From Giesbergeria anulus (GTDB lineage Bacteria > Pseudomonadota > Gammaproteobacteria > Burkholderiales > Burkholderiaceae_C): a DNA stretch of 64,000 nt. The number at the start of each line of letters is the position of its first letter. The stretch's first letter is position 1. Positions 47,720 to 57,993 of this stretch are shown here, one piece after another. The notes under the pieces were generated by a model. The model was not told the origin of the DNA. It saw only the letters and a list, made by a program, of their open reading frames with translations, and ran no database searches. The stretch covers positions 366,910 to 430,909 of the forward strand of contig NZ_FOGD01000001.1 of the NCBI RefSeq assembly GCF_900111115.1, in the 5' to 3' direction. The translations under genes and the position numbers were made by a program.

Positions 47720-50593
47720 ATGGATCTGTCTGTCAATGAAACCACCATGCCCCGATTGCATCTGATCGGGACACTCAGCCTACTCTTGGTAGTCACGCTG
47801 GCAATGGCTGGTTTCTTTTCTTGGCAAAGTGTGCAAAACCACCGCGCCGCGCTAGAGCGCATCGAAACAGTCATCCATCAGCAGCAGCGGACACGCCTGA
47901 GGAGCGAGACACAATCGGCGGTAGATTATTTAGAATTTTTGCGCCAGCGCACCGAAAGCGTACTACGCCGAAGTATCGTCGAGCAAGTGGACGTTGCCAT
48001 GCAAATGGTCGAAGCCATCCATGCACGTGAGTCGGCTCATCGTCCAGCAGCAGAGGTACAACGGCTGATCCGTGAAGCGCTGCGGCCTGCCCGCTTTTTT
48101 GAGGGTCGGGGCTACTTCTTTATTGATGATATGGATGGCAGCTTTGTGCTCTTGCCTACAGCGCCGCAATACGAAGGCCGTGCAGGCATTGACAACCGCG
48201 ACGGTACCGGGCATTACATCATGCGCGGCCTGATTGAGGCCGCCCGCAAACCTCAAGGCGAAGGTTTCTCACGCTATCAGTGGTATCGGCCTGATGCACC
48301 ACAAACCATGGCCGAGAAAATGGCCTATGTACGCCTCTTTGAGCCTTACCAATGGCTGATTGGCACTGGTGACTACCTTTATGAATGGGAAGACCGGCAA
48401 AAGAAGGAAGCGATGCAGCGTCTGCGTGCGCTGCGCTTTGGCTCCAGTGGCTCTATTGGTTTACTCGATCGCGATGGACGCTCGCTCATTAGCCCCAACA
48501 ATCCGGCCCTCGAAGGACTCAAGCCAGAGCAAATGCCTGCGCATGAGAGAAAAGCACTGCAAACCCTTTTTGCCACCGCTCAAGCCGGTGGTGGCTTTGT
48601 AGAGTATGACTGGCCCCGGAAAAAATCCCCAGATGACAGCAACACCGAAGTGGGCCGGAAAACCGCCTTAGTCAGTGTTTATGAACCTTGGGGTTGGATC
48701 ATAGTCACCACCACCTTCAATGACGAGTTGCAGTCCACCCTGCACGCTGAAACCTATGCCCAAGAACAAGGCAACAGTCAACAGCGCTTACAACTGGCCT
48801 TGGTGCTGGCAGCAGTCGCTGCCTTGGGCATCATGGGTTCCTTTGTTTTTTCTCGGTGGTCCAAAAAACTGTTTGCCCGCTACCACCAAGAACTGGCACA
48901 AGCACAAGCCGACTTACGCATTGCCGCCATTGCTTTCGACTCTCAAGAGGGCATTTTTGTCACCGACCCCCAAGGCGTCATTTTGCGGGTCAATCACTCC
49001 TTTACAGACATCACCGGCTACCCCGCCGAAGAAGCCATTGGACAAACACCCGCACTGCTGAAATCGGGGCGGCATGACGCACACTTCTACCAAAAAATGC
49101 GCGACACCGTCAACCACACTGGTGGTTGGCACGGAGAGGTGTGGAACCGACGCAAAAATGGCACCATTTTTCCAGAATGGCTGACCATCACTGCCGTCAA
49201 AACCGACGATGGCACCGTCACCCACTATGTCAGTACCCTGACCGACATCACCCAGCGCAAAGCCGCCGAAGAAGAAATCCGCCACCTCGCCTACTACGAT
49301 GCCCTGACGCAATTGCCCAACCGCCGCCTGCTGCTTGACCGGCTGCAACACGCACTGCTCAACAGCCGCCGTACGGGCCGCCAAGCAGCACTGATGTTCA
49401 TTGATTTAGACCATTTCAAGCTCATCAACGATACCCAAGGCCATGACAAAGGCGACATCCTGCTGCAAGAAGTGGCCCAGCGCCTACTCCAGACCGTGCG
49501 TGCCAACGACACCGTTGCCCGCCTTGGAGGCGATGAATTTGTGGTGTTACTAGAAGACCTCAGTCCTGAGGTAGATGAAGCGGCGGCCGAAGCCACAGTA
49601 GTGGCAGAAAAGGTTTTGGACGCTGTGGCACAGGCATGGATGCTCGATGGCAACGAAATCAAAAGTTCTTGCAGCATTGGCGTTGTGCTGTTTACCGACA
49701 GCAATGCCAGTGCAGAAGACCTGATGAAACATGCGGATCTGGCCATGTACCAAGCCAAAGAATCCGGTCGCAATACTGTGCGCTTCTTTAATCCACAAAT
49801 GCACGAGTCCATTGTCAAGCGCGTGGCGCTAGAAAAAGACTTGCGCACCGGCCTAGAACGACAGCAGCTGTTCCTGCTCTACCAAGCCCAAGTCAACACC
49901 CACGGGCACATTTTGGGCGCAGAAGCACTGGTACGCTGGAACCATCCCCGGCATGGCTTGGTATCACCGAACGAATTTATCCCGTTGGCTGAAGACAGTG
50001 GTCTGATTTTGCCACTGGGCCAGTGGGTACTGCACGCGGCCTGTGAGCAACTGGCACGTTGGGCGCAAGAGCCAACCCATGCTCACCTGACACTGGCCGT
50101 CAATGTCAGTGGTCGACAACTGCGCCAGCCCGATTTTGTTCAGCAAGTGCTAGACACCCTGAAAAAGACAGGTGCACCGCCCCAGCTGCTCAAGCTAGAG
50201 CTGACCGAGAGCCTACTGCTAGACAACCCACAAGATGCCATCACCAAAATGATGGCACTAAAGAAGCATGGCGTCGGCTTTTCGCTGGATGATTTTGGTA
50301 CAGGCTATTCGTCTTTGGCCTATCTGCGCCGCCTGCCCCTGAGCCAGCTCAAAATTGACGGCAGTTTTGTCCGCGACTTGGTCTCAGAACCACGGGCTGT
50401 AGCGATTGTGCGCACTATCGTCACACTAGCCGACAGCTTGGGGCTGCAAGTGATTGCCGAAGGGGTAGAAACCCAAGAGCAACGCGAGAGCCTAGCGCAC
50501 AATGGCTGCCACACCTACCAAGGCTATCTTTTCAGCCGCCCTGGTACCGTGCAAGAACTCGAAATCATGCCTCAGCCTAGGCTGCCCACATAA
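47720..50593 (+). CDS. Cache-PAS-GGDEF-EAL c-di-GMP turnover protein
   Basis: About 957 residues. Helix 1 (about 15-35) is followed by a long periplasmic double Cache region with FFEGRGYFFIDDMDGSFVLLP and a second SGSIGLLDRDGRSLI part, helix 2 near 357-378, one PAS domain (about 395-510), GGDEF and EAL. RLGGDEF is at residues 602-607 with an RxxD inhibitory site (RAND) before it. EAL residues are intact (AEALVRW, LDDFGTGYSSL, KIDGSFV, AEGVET). Both activities are possible and are probably tuned by an external ligand. The ATG at 47720 is preferred to a GTG two codons earlier. Confidence 0.92.
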   Translation: MDLSVNETTMPRLHLIGTLSLLLVVTLAMAGFFSWQSVQNHRAALERIETVIHQQQRTRLRSETQSAVDYLEFLRQRTESVLRRSIVEQVDVAMQMVEAIHARESAHRPAAEVQRLIREALRPARFFEGRGYFFIDDMDGSFVLLPTAPQYEGRAGIDNRDGTGHYIMRGLIEAARKPQGEGFSRYQWYRPDAPQTMAEKMAYVRLFEPYQWLIGTGDYLYEWEDRQKKEAMQRLRALRFGSSGSIGLLDRDGRSLISPNNPALEGLKPEQMPAHERKALQTLFATAQAGGGFVEYDWPRKKSPDDSNTEVGRKTALVSVYEPWGWIIVTTTFNDELQSTLHAETYAQEQGNSQQRLQLALVLAAVAALGIMGSFVFSRWSKKLFARYHQELAQAQADLRIAAIAFDSQEGIFVTDPQGVILRVNHSFTDITGYPAEEAIGQTPALLKSGRHDAHFYQKMRDTVNHTGGWHGEVWNRRKNGTIFPEWLTITAVKTDDGTVTHYVSTLTDITQRKAAEEEIRHLAYYDALTQLPNRRLLLDRLQHALLNSRRTGRQAALMFIDLDHFKLINDTQGHDKGDILLQEVAQRLLQTVRANDTVARLGGDEFVVLLEDLSPEVDEAAAEATVVAEKVLDAVAQAWMLDGNEIKSSCSIGVVLFTDSNASAEDLMKHADLAMYQAKESGRNTVRFFNPQMHESIVKRVALEKDLRTGLERQQLFLLYQAQVNTHGHILGAEALVRWNHPRHGLVSPNEFIPLAEDSGLILPLGQWVLHAACEQLARWAQEPTHAHLTLAVNVSGRQLRQPDFVQQVLDTLKKTGAPPQLLKLELTESLLLDNPQDAITKMMALKKHGVGFSLDDFGTGYSSLAYLRRLPLSQLKIDGSFVRDLVSEPRAVAIVRTIVTLADSLGLQVIAEGVETQEQRESLAHNGCHTYQGYLFSRPGTVQELEIMPQPRLPT

Positions 50594-50625
50594 TGGTGGT
50601 GTTTTTCTCGAAAGGAGTTTGCCCT

Positions 50626-51093
50626 GTGTTGTCTTTGTCTCGTCGTCTTGCGCTATCGCTGCTTACCTATAGCACACTCACCTGCCTGATGGCCAACCCA
50701 GCTCAAGCGCAAGCACAAGAGTTTATTAGCGTCAAAGGTGCTGGTGCCAACGTGCGTGAGCAACCCTCCACCAAAGCCACCACTCTGTGGGAATTGAACG
50801 ATGGCTACCCATTGCAAGTCATTCAGCGCAAAAGCGACTGGCTACAAGTCAAAGACTTTGAAGCAACGCTAGGCTGGATTTATGCCCCACGCACACAAAA
50901 AGTACCCCACATGGTCATTACGGCCAAGGTAGCCAACTTGCGTGCCGGCCCCACCCAACAGCACAAAGTCGTGAGCAAACTCGAAGCACAAGAAATTGTC
51001 AAGACGCTCAAAAAATCCAACGACTGGGTACAGGTGGAGCGCAGCAACGGCCAACAGGGTTGGATTGCCAGCAACTTGGCTTGGGGCTGGTAA
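50626..51093 (+). CDS. exported bacterial SH3-domain protein
   Basis: About 155 residues starting at GTG 50626, which has AAAGGAG 8 bases upstream; an ATG at 50593 lacks such a site. A signal peptide ends at AQAQAQ. Two SH3_3 domains follow: GANVREQPSTKATTLWEL...W and VANLRAGPTQQHKVVSKL...GWI. Such proteins usually bind cell-wall or protein partners in the periplasm. The coding start overlaps nothing, but it follows the GGDEF-EAL gene closely and may be co-transcribed with it. Confidence 0.85.
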   Translation: MLSLSRRLALSLLTYSTLTCLMANPAQAQAQEFISVKGAGANVREQPSTKATTLWELNDGYPLQVIQRKSDWLQVKDFEATLGWIYAPRTQKVPHMVITAKVANLRAGPTQQHKVVSKLEAQEIVKTLKKSNDWVQVERSNGQQGWIASNLAWGW

Positions 51094-51104
51094 AGCAGTT
51101 AGTT

Positions 51105-51959
51105 CTAAACGCTGTGCAGCCGCTGCGCCACTGGCGCATAAGCATGATTAAGCGGGCCGTGGCCGTGCCCAGTGCGTACCCCAGCACCTGCAGCAATAGC
51201 CCCCAAAATATAGCCACGCGCCTGCTCCACGGCTTGGGGCAAGCTGTAGCCCAAGGCCAAATACACGGTCAGCGCCGAGGACAGGGTGCAACCCGTGCCA
51301 TGGCTGTTGGCCGTGGCAATGCGCGGCGACTGTAGCTGTAACGTTGCACCATTGCGCTGCACCAGTACATCCACCACGGTATCACCCACCAAATGCCCAC
51401 CTTTGAGCAACACAGCAGGCGCACCCAATTTCAGCAAGGCATGGGCGGCGGCCTCTAACGCCTTTGGGCCATCAATCGCATAGCCTAGCAACAATGCAGC
51501 CTCATCGAGATTGGGCGTGACCACCTGCGCCAACCCAAACAACTCCTGCACCAGCACCTGTACCGTCTCGCTGGCCATCAGGCGGTCGCCGCTGGTGGCT
51601 ACCATCACTGGGTCACACACCACATGGGGCAACTGGTAGTGGCGGATGGCATCGGCCACTACCTGCACCACTTCGGGTGAATGCAACATGCCAATTTTGA
51701 CGGCGTCCACCCCAATATCCTCCACCACAGCAGCAATCTGGGCCTGCAAAATAGCGGGCGGCACGCCATGAATAGCACGCACCCCTTGGGTGTTTTGCGC
51801 CGTAATGGCCGTGATGGCCGTCATGCCGTAGCAGCCCAACGCACTGAAGGTTTTCAGATCAGCCTGAATACCAGCCCCCCCCCCACTGTCTGAACCGGCA
51901 ATCGACAAGACCCGCACATAGCGAGGAGAGATTTCAGAAGTCGCAGCAGAGATTGACAT
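51105..51959 (-). CDS. thiD: hydroxymethylpyrimidine/phosphomethylpyrimidine kinase ThiD
   Basis: About 284 residues from the ATG at 51959. It phosphorylates HMP and HMP-P in thiamine pyrimidine synthesis. SIAGSDSGGGAGIQADLKTF is the ribokinase-like N-terminal motif, followed by CDPVMVATSGDRL, VTPNLDEAALLLG and the catalytic GTGCTLSSAL. The longer frame upstream reads toward the riboswitch region and is unlikely to be coding. It is divergent from thiO-S-G-E, which carry the riboswitch. Confidence 0.94.
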   Translation of the reverse strand: MSISAATSEISPRYVRVLSIAGSDSGGGAGIQADLKTFSALGCYGMTAITAITAQNTQGVRAIHGVPPAILQAQIAAVVEDIGVDAVKIGMLHSPEVVQVVADAIRHYQLPHVVCDPVMVATSGDRLMASETVQVLVQELFGLAQVVTPNLDEAALLLGYAIDGPKALEAAAHALLKLGAPAVLLKGGHLVGDTVVDVLVQRNGATLQLQSPRIATANSHGTGCTLSSALTVYLALGYSLPQAVEQARGYILGAIAAGAGVRTGHGHGPLNHAYAPVAQRLHSV

Positions 51960-52072
51960 GAAGAGATTCCAGAAAAACTGGCTACCCACCATCGTGATAG
52001 CCAAGATCAGATTGTGGCGTATGCGCCAAGTCAAACCTGACTGCACCGGGCTGTGATGTAATCCTATGAGGA

Positions 52073-52159
52073 CGAAACAGGGGTGTCTGCCCAAGCGGCG
52101 CGGACTGAGAAACACCCTCCATCACCCGATCCAGATCATGCTGGCGTGGGGAGCTTTCG
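52073..52159 (+). promoter_or_regulatory. TPP riboswitch (THI element)
   Basis: Outer stem P1 CGAAA/TTTCG (52073-52077 with 52155-52159). Inside are the conserved GGGGTGTC, CTGAGA (52105-52110), ACACCC, and the pyrophosphate-side CCAGATCATGCTGGCGTGGGGA. It ends 41 bases before the thiO ATG. When thiamine pyrophosphate binds, expression of thiO-thiS-thiG-thiE should fall. No clear terminator follows, so control is probably at translation initiation. Confidence 0.95.
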
Positions 52160-52199
52160 ACACCGGCACACGCCCGTTTTGTCCTTGGATTTCCTACCA

Positions 52200-53300
52200 A
52201 TGGACAAACCGATGATCTCTCCCTCCTCTTCGTTTGTGATTCTGGGCGCGGGCCTGATGGGCCGCTTGCTGGCGGTGGCGCTGGCCCAGCGCGGCCACAC
52301 AGTCAGTGTTTACGATGCCCAAGGCCCCTGCGGTCAGGGCAGCGCCGCCCGCGTGGCCGCTGCCATGTTGGCACCCTTAGCAGAATCGGCCATCACGGAA
52401 CCCGGCGTGGTTCGCATGGGCGAATACGCCCTGACGCGCTGGCCGCAATTGCTGGCAGAGTTGCAACAACCGGTGTTTTTTCAGCAAAACGGCACGCTGG
52501 TAGTCTGGCACCGCCAAGACGCCACCGAAGCTGCACGCCTGCGCCGCCTCTTTGAAACCACCAGCCGCACTATTGCAAGTCTGCCCATCATGGAGGTACT
52601 TGACAGCGCACGCATGGCCGACATCGAACCAGCGCTGGCACAGCGCTTCCATCAGGGCCTGTATTTGCCCGGTGAGGGCCAACTGGACAACCGCCAGTTA
52701 CTGGCCGCACTAGAGCAACAAATGCTTGCGCTGGGCGTGACCTGCCACTGGAACACGGCAAAATCTCCGGCAGACTTCCAACCCGGTGCCAGCGGACAGC
52801 CAGACTGGCTGCTCGACTGCCGTGGCTTGGGTGCGCAGCCACAATGGCCTGCCTTGCGCGGCGTACGCGGCGAGGTAGTGCGGGTGCATGCCCCCGATGT
52901 CACCTTGCAGCGCCCGACCCGGCTGGTGCATCCACGTTACCCGATCTATATCGCACCGAAAGAAGATCACCTGTTTGTCATTGGGGCCACCGAAATCGAA
53001 TCCGACGATATGTCTCCGGCCAGTATGCGCTCGGCCCTAGAGCTAATGAGTGCGGCCTACGCCGTCCATCCCGGCTTTGCCGAAGCGCGCATCTTAGAAA
53101 TTGCTACCCACTGCCGCCCCACCCTGCCCGATAACTTGCCAGCAGTACGCCAAACTGCACCGCGCACCTTGGAAGTCAATGGGCTGTACCGCCACGGCTT
53201 CATGATCTCGCCAGCACTGCTCGATGTGGTGTTAGAACTGCTGACCACCGGCCAATCTATCCTAGCCCCCCGTTTTGATCTGCGTATCGATTTGCCATGA
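52200..53300 (+). CDS. thiO: glycine oxidase ThiO
   Basis: About 366 residues. This FAD-dependent oxidase makes the imino-glycine used for the thiazole ring of thiamine. The FAD motif VILGAGLMGRLLAVALAQRGHTV starts at about residue 13, followed by GSAARVAAAMLAPLAE and the DAO-type GLYRHGFMISPALL end. The ATG at 52200 was chosen because the frame upstream lies inside the riboswitch. Its TGA overlaps thiS ATG (ATGA). Confidence 0.94.
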   Translation: MDKPMISPSSSFVILGAGLMGRLLAVALAQRGHTVSVYDAQGPCGQGSAARVAAAMLAPLAESAITEPGVVRMGEYALTRWPQLLAELQQPVFFQQNGTLVVWHRQDATEAARLRRLFETTSRTIASLPIMEVLDSARMADIEPALAQRFHQGLYLPGEGQLDNRQLLAALEQQMLALGVTCHWNTAKSPADFQPGASGQPDWLLDCRGLGAQPQWPALRGVRGEVVRVHAPDVTLQRPTRLVHPRYPIYIAPKEDHLFVIGATEIESDDMSPASMRSALELMSAAYAVHPGFAEARILEIATHCRPTLPDNLPAVRQTAPRTLEVNGLYRHGFMISPALLDVVLELLTTGQSILAPRFDLRIDLP

Positions 53301-53494
53301 ACCTGACCATCAACCAGCAAGCCCACCACCTGCCCGACACCTCCACCGTGGCCGATGCCATCACCGCTATCGATGCCCGCCCGCCGTTTGCGGTGGCGGT
53401 CAATACCGTATTCATCCCCAAAACCCAATACACCCAGCATCGCCTGCACGCGAATGACCAGGTAGAAATCATCTCCCCCGTCACTGGGGGTTAA
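53297..53494 (+). CDS. thiS: sulfur carrier protein ThiS
   Basis: A 65-residue ubiquitin-like protein ending in the Gly-Gly that is adenylated and converted to thiocarboxylate for thiazole synthesis (ISPVTGG). It starts by ATGA overlap with thiO and is followed 4 bases later by thiG. Confidence 0.95.
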   Translation: MNLTINQQAHHLPDTSTVADAITAIDARPPFAVAVNTVFIPKTQYTQHRLHANDQVEIISPVTGG

Positions 53495-53498
53495 GGCC

Positions 53499-54311
53499 AT
53501 GCAAAACCATCCCACCTCTGACGATCCTTTGGTACTGTACGGTCAGGTGTTCCACAGCCGCTTGCTGCTGGGCACCTCGCGCTACCCTTCTCCCAGCGTG
53601 CTAGAGGCCGCTGTGCAACGCGCCCGCCCTGCAATGGTCACTGCCTCGCTACGCCGCCAAGGCAGCAACCCCGCAGAAAACGGCCAGCGTTTCTGGGAGC
53701 TGCTGCGCCAGCTGCAAGTGCCCGTACTGCCCAACACCGCAGGCTGCCACAGCGCACAAGAAGCTATCACCACCGCACAGATGGCCCGTGAAGTGTTTGA
53801 CACCCCGTGGATCAAGCTCGAACTGATTGGCGATGACTACACCCTGCAACCCGATACCCTCCATCTGGTCAGTACCGCAGAACACCTGATCCGTGAGGGT
53901 TTTCAGGTGCTGCCCTACTGCACTGAAGATTTGGTGGTGTGCCAGCGTTTGGTGGATGTAGGCTGCCAAGCCGTGATGCCTTGGGCGGCTCCGATTGGCA
54001 CCGGGCGCGGCCCCGTCAATCCTTACGCTTTGCAACTGCTGCGCGAACGCCTGCCAGTACCGCTGTTAGTGGATGCAGGCTTGGGCCTACCCTCGCACGC
54101 CTGCCAAGTCATGGAATGGGGCTATGACGGTGTGCTGCTCAATACCGCAGTAGCCTTGGCACAAGACCCGGTCTCGATGGCTGGTGCTTTTGCCGATGCC
54201 GTACAGGCCGGGCGCACTGCCTACCGCTCTGGTGCCATGCAGGCCCAAGATGCCGCCCAAGCCAGCACCCCAGTGCTGGGCACCCCTTTCTGGCACCACG
54301 ACACCCCATGA
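53499..54311 (+). CDS. thiG: thiazole synthase ThiG
   Basis: A 270-residue TIM-barrel enzyme that assembles thiazole phosphate from DXP, ThiS thiocarboxylate and imino-glycine. The Schiff-base Lys106 is in [41 protein letters not shown] and [10 protein letters not shown] are conserved. It overlaps thiE by ATGA (54308-54311). Confidence 0.96.
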   Translation: MQNHPTSDDPLVLYGQVFHSRLLLGTSRYPSPSVLEAAVQRARPAMVTASLRRQGSNPAENGQRFWELLRQLQVPVLPNTAGCHSAQEAITTAQMAREVFDTPWIKLELIGDDYTLQPDTLHLVSTAEHLIREGFQVLPYCTEDLVVCQRLVDVGCQAVMPWAAPIGTGRGPVNPYALQLLRERLPVPLLVDAGLGLPSHACQVMEWGYDGVLLNTAVALAQDPVSMAGAFADAVQAGRTAYRSGAMQAQDAAQASTPVLGTPFWHHDTP

Positions 54312-55210
54312 CCTCACAGCAGATTGACACCTTAGCGCAAGAGATCGTGCGCCAGCACAGTCACACCTTTGCACCCTGTACGCCACAACCGGTACCCGCC
54401 ACGACCGAGCCATCGCCCATCTATCAGGCGGCCTTGCAAGCCTGTAGTACGCTGGGCTTTATTGCGCCCGATGCCCAATGCTTGGCTAGGGCTTGGCTGG
54501 CACAAACCAAGCGCGCGGGCAGTTTTGATCCCAGCCACTGGCCTGATACCGCAGAGGATTTTGGCCTACAAGCGCGGCCACAGCCCACCCATTTTGCCCC
54601 GTGTCCACACGCTCTGGGCTTGTATGCCGTGCTACCAGATGCCCAATGGGTGGGGCGTATGGCCCGCGCCGGTGTACCTACAGTGCAATTGCGTTACAAA
54701 TCAGAAGATGCCTGCGCCATCGAGCAAGAAGTGCAAGCGGCGGTACAAGCCGTCCAAGGCACGGCAGCGCGTTTATTTATTAACGACCATTGGGAGGCCG
54801 CACTGGCTGCAAAAGCCTATGGCATCCATCTGGGCCAAGAAGATTTAGATGCCATGCGCCCTGAAGACCTAGAACGCATCCGAACTGGAGGCTTGCGTTT
54901 GGGCGTTAGCACCCACGGTTATGCTGAGATGGTGCGCGCTGATGCTGTAGGCCCCAGTTATATCGCCTTGGGTGCTGTGTTTCCTACCACCCTCAAGCGC
55001 ATGGCAACAGCACCACAAGGGGTGGCACGGTTGGCAGCCTACGTAGGGCTCATGCAGCACTACCCCTTGGTAGCCATTGGTGGCATTGGCATAGAGCAAT
55101 TTGCCTCTATTCGCGCCACAGGTGTAGGGTCTATTGCCGTAGTCAGGGCTGTGGTCAATGCGCCCCAGCCCGAAGCTGCTGCCACTGCACTGCTACAGGC
55201 GATGGCCTAA
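54308..55210 (+). CDS. thiE: thiamine-phosphate synthase ThiE with N-terminal extension
   Basis: A 300-residue protein. Residues from about 100 to 300 are a normal Thi[70 protein letters not shown] and the closing [12 protein letters not shown]. The first ~100 residues are extra, helical-looking and of no family I recognise. The enzyme couples HMP-pyrophosphate with thiazole phosphate. It is the last gene of the riboswitch operon; thiC is absent from the window. Confidence 0.93.
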   Translation: MTSQQIDTLAQEIVRQHSHTFAPCTPQPVPATTEPSPIYQAALQACSTLGFIAPDAQCLARAWLAQTKRAGSFDPSHWPDTAEDFGLQARPQPTHFAPCPHALGLYAVLPDAQWVGRMARAGVPTVQLRYKSEDACAIEQEVQAAVQAVQGTAARLFINDHWEAALAAKAYGIHLGQEDLDAMRPEDLERIRTGGLRLGVSTHGYAEMVRADAVGPSYIALGAVFPTTLKRMATAPQGVARLAAYVGLMQHYPLVAIGGIGIEQFASIRATGVGSIAVVRAVVNAPQPEAAATALLQAMA

Positions 55211-55228
55211 GCCACCGCCCTTTGCAGC

Positions 55229-55504
55229 TTAACGAGGGGCTGGCTGGTCTACTGGTGGCGTAACAGCATGGTTACGGCCATTGACAGCAGGTAGCAGGCT
55301 CTTTTCCACCAGCGTCTTGTTGATCTCGATGCCCTGACGATAGTAATCGTTGCTGACGACAGGGTCAGGGGTCTTAATGGCCAGCCACAGCGTGTAGAAC
55401 CCAGCCACAATCACGATGGCTGGCCCGGCCAAAATTAACCAAACATAGCCAAATTTCCACCACGGTGGCGCTACCAAATCAGGTTTATTCGTAAGCGTTG
55501 TCAT
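55229..55504 (-). CDS. ccoH: FixH/CcoH-like cbb3 assembly protein
   Basis: A 91-residue protein with one helix (about 16-46) after PPWWKFGYVW, and the FixH-type SNDYYRQGIEINKTL segment on the outer side. It is shorter than rhizobial FixH and has a Pro-rich tail. It is last in the cco operon, 22 bases after ccoG. FixH-type proteins help mature or stabilise the cbb3 oxidase. Confidence 0.88.
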   Translation of the reverse strand: MTTLTNKPDLVAPPWWKFGYVWLILAGPAIVIVAGFYTLWLAIKTPDPVVSNDYYRQGIEINKTLVEKSLLPAVNGRNHAVTPPVDQPAPR

Positions 55505-55526
55505 TCATTTATCCTTAATATCGGCA

Positions 55527-56972
55527 TTAACGGGGTACCAAGAACACAGATTTTTCTGTCAATTGCGCATCACCATTCACCGTTTGAATATCAAAGTAGA
55601 ACGGATGCGAACCCGAAGGCATAGAACCATACGGAATTTGCAGACGCACCGGAACCCAGCGCGATTGGGCAGCATCAATCTGCACCTCAGTCTCTGAAGC
55701 TACTTCTAGCCCATCCAGACCATGGGCCGAGATGCGATAACGTTGCGATGCTTCAGTGGCATTCATAATTTGCAAGCGATAAATATTCTCCAACTTACCA
55801 CCTGCCACAATCCGAGACAAGGCAGCGCGATCACGCACCACATCAACCTTGAGCGGTGTACGCATCACCAAGCTGACCAGCATAGCCACACACAAAGAGA
55901 TCAAAATAGCACTGTACACCAACACCCGTGGCCGGAATACACGCCGCATGATTTGCGATTGGCTCCACCCCTGAGCCACCCCATTTTGGGTAGAGAAACG
56001 CACTAATCCCTTGGCGTAGCCCATTTTATCCATCACAGTGTCGCAAGCATCTACACACAAGCCACAGCCAATACATTCGTATTGCAAACCATTGCGAATA
56101 TCAATCCCCACCGGACATACCTGCACACACAAGGTGCAATCAATACAATCACCCAATCCCTTGGCTTTGTAATCAACTGTTTTATTGCGTGGGCCACGCT
56201 TTTCACCACGGGCAGTATCGTAGGTAACAATCAAAGTGTCTTTGTCAAACATGGCGCTTTGAAAGCGCGCATAGGGACACATGTATTTACACACTTGCTC
56301 ACGCAGGAAACCTGCATTGCCATAGGTGGCAAAACCATAAAATCCTACCCAGAAAAGTTGCCAAGACCCTTGCAAAGCCATCAGTTCTGAACCTAATTCA
56401 CGGATAGGAACAAAATAACCAACAAAGGTAAAACCTGTCCAAGCTGCAATCGCGACCCACAAAAATTGCTTGAGCGATTTTTTCCAGATTTTTTCAAATG
56501 TCCAGCCACTGTTGTCTAGCCGCACACGGGCACTGCGGTCTCCTTCGACCTTGTGCTCTATCCACATAAAAATCTCGGTATACACCGTTTGTGGACAAGA
56601 AAAACCGCACCACAAGCGCCCCGCTACGGCTGTAAATAGAAACAGCGACAAGGCCGAGATAATTAACAATCCGGTCAGGTAAATAAAGTCTTGCGGGTAC
56701 AGTACCAGACCAAAAATATAAAAGCGCCGCGCTCCCAGGTCAAACAGCACCATCTGGCGCTGCCCCCACTCAATCCAGGGCAGACCATAAAAAACAAGCT
56801 GGGTCAGGAAAACCATGACCCAGCGCCAACGTGCAAAAAATCCAGAAATTGAACGCGGATAAATCTTTTTTTGTGCCGCGTACAATGACACAGTTTCTTG
56901 ATCGGAATTAGATTCTGCTGCTACAGGCTTGATCGGAATGATCTTTTGCTGTTTTCCGTCAGAAGGTTGCAT
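55527..56972 (-). CDS. ccoG: cytochrome c oxidase accessory protein CcoG (FixG/RdxA)
   Basis: About 481 residues. Five helices and two 4Fe-4S motifs are visible (GDCIDCTLCVQVCPVGIDIR and CIGCGLCVDACDTVMDKM), plus the helix-borne CGFSCPQTVYTEIF. A C-terminal Ig-like domain closes the protein. CcoG is a copper reductase needed for cbb3 copper loading. The ATG at 56972 is preferred over an upstream TTG. It follows ccoP by 71 bases. Confidence 0.95.
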   Translation of the reverse strand: MQPSDGKQQKIIPIKPVAAESNSDQETVSLYAAQKKIYPRSISGFFARWRWVMVFLTQLVFYGLPWIEWGQRQMVLFDLGARRFYIFGLVLYPQDFIYLTGLLIISALSLFLFTAVAGRLWCGFSCPQTVYTEIFMWIEHKVEGDRSARVRLDNSGWTFEKIWKKSLKQFLWVAIAAWTGFTFVGYFVPIRELGSELMALQGSWQLFWVGFYGFATYGNAGFLREQVCKYMCPYARFQSAMFDKDTLIVTYDTARGEKRGPRNKTVDYKAKGLGDCIDCTLCVQVCPVGIDIRNGLQYECIGCGLCVDACDTVMDKMGYAKGLVRFSTQNGVAQGWSQSQIMRRVFRPRVLVYSAILISLCVAMLVSLVMRTPLKVDVVRDRAALSRIVAGGKLENIYRLQIMNATEASQRYRISAHGLDGLEVASETEVQIDAAQSRWVPVRLQIPYGSMPSGSHPFYFDIQTVNGDAQLTEKSVFLVPR

Positions 56973-57043
56973 AGTGCAATTTCTCAAAAATCACTGGCAC
57001 TTACAGCGGGTGGTGCCCGAAGGCACCACCAAGGCTAACGAAA

Positions 57044-57970
57044 TTAGCGGGTAGCCGTAGCACCCGGTTTATTCGACAGTCCCCAGACATAAGCGGTCAG
57101 TACGCTCAGCTGCGCTTCCGTCAACTTACCAGTGCCCGCTTGTGCAGGCATTTGGTTGACCTTGCCATTATTGATCATTGCAGTGATCGCTGCTTCGCCC
57201 CAACCGTGCAACCAGATGTCATCGGTCAGGTTGGGTGCGCCCACTGCCTGCATACCCTTGCCATCCGAACCGTGGCAAGCAGCGCAAGCCACAAATTTGG
57301 ACTTGCCTTGCGAAGCACGCAAGGAATCGTGTGGGCTGCCAGATAGGCTCAAAACATAATGGGCCAGATTGCGTACATCTTCTGGAGTACCCACAGCAGC
57401 GGCCATAGGAGGCATCATGCCAATACGGCCCTTGTGCAGGGTTTCGCTGATTTTCTCGGGGGTACCACCATGCAACCAATCCTTATCGGTCAGATTAGGA
57501 AAGCTCTTGCTACCGCGTGCATCAGAGCCGTGGCATTGTGCGCAATTGTTCAGGAACAAACGCTCACCAATCGCCATCGCCTCTGGGTCACCCGCCATTT
57601 TCTCAGGGGGCATAGAAGCAAAACGGGCATACAAAGGCTCCAGTGCCGTATTAGCTTCGGCCACTTCTTTGTCGTAAGCACCGTACTGGCTCCAACCAGC
57701 CTTGCCTTGGTAAGCGCCCAAACCAGGATAGAGAGCCAAATAACCCAAAGAGAAAATAACAGTCAAAACAAACATCCACATCCACCAACGTGGCATGGGG
57801 TTGTTCATTTCGCGCAAATCGCCATCCCAGACGTGGCCGGTGGTGTTGTCGCTGGCAGAGGCTACCTTTTTGCGTGCGGTCATCCACAACAAAAGCAGGC
57901 AACCAAAGATACCGACGATGGTAATTCCGGTGACAAAAATCGACCAGAAATTGCTAGTGAAGTCACTCAT
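57044..57970 (-). CDS. ccoP: cbb3 oxidase dihaem subunit CcoP
   Basis: A 308-residue subunit with an N-terminal helix (about 10-30), a second helix near 61-82 after the conserved HVWDGDLREMNNPMPRWW, and two cytochrome c domains with haem motifs CAQCH and CAACH; distal Met ligands lie in GMMPPM and NQMPA. It passes electrons to CcoO/CcoN. It starts 23 bases after ccoQ. Confidence 0.97.
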   Translation of the reverse strand: MSDFTSNFWSIFVTGITIVGIFGCLLLLWMTARKKVASASDNTTGHVWDGDLREMNNPMPRWWMWMFVLTVIFSLGYLALYPGLGAYQGKAGWSQYGAYDKEVAEANTALEPLYARFASMPPEKMAGDPEAMAIGERLFLNNCAQCHGSDARGSKSFPNLTDKDWLHGGTPEKISETLHKGRIGMMPPMAAAVGTPEDVRNLAHYVLSLSGSPHDSLRASQGKSKFVACAACHGSDGKGMQAVGAPNLTDDIWLHGWGEAAITAMINNGKVNQMPAQAGTGKLTEAQLSVLTAYVWGLSNKPGATATR

Positions 57971-57993
57971 AGTGTGTTCTCGTTCTGGTGGCT

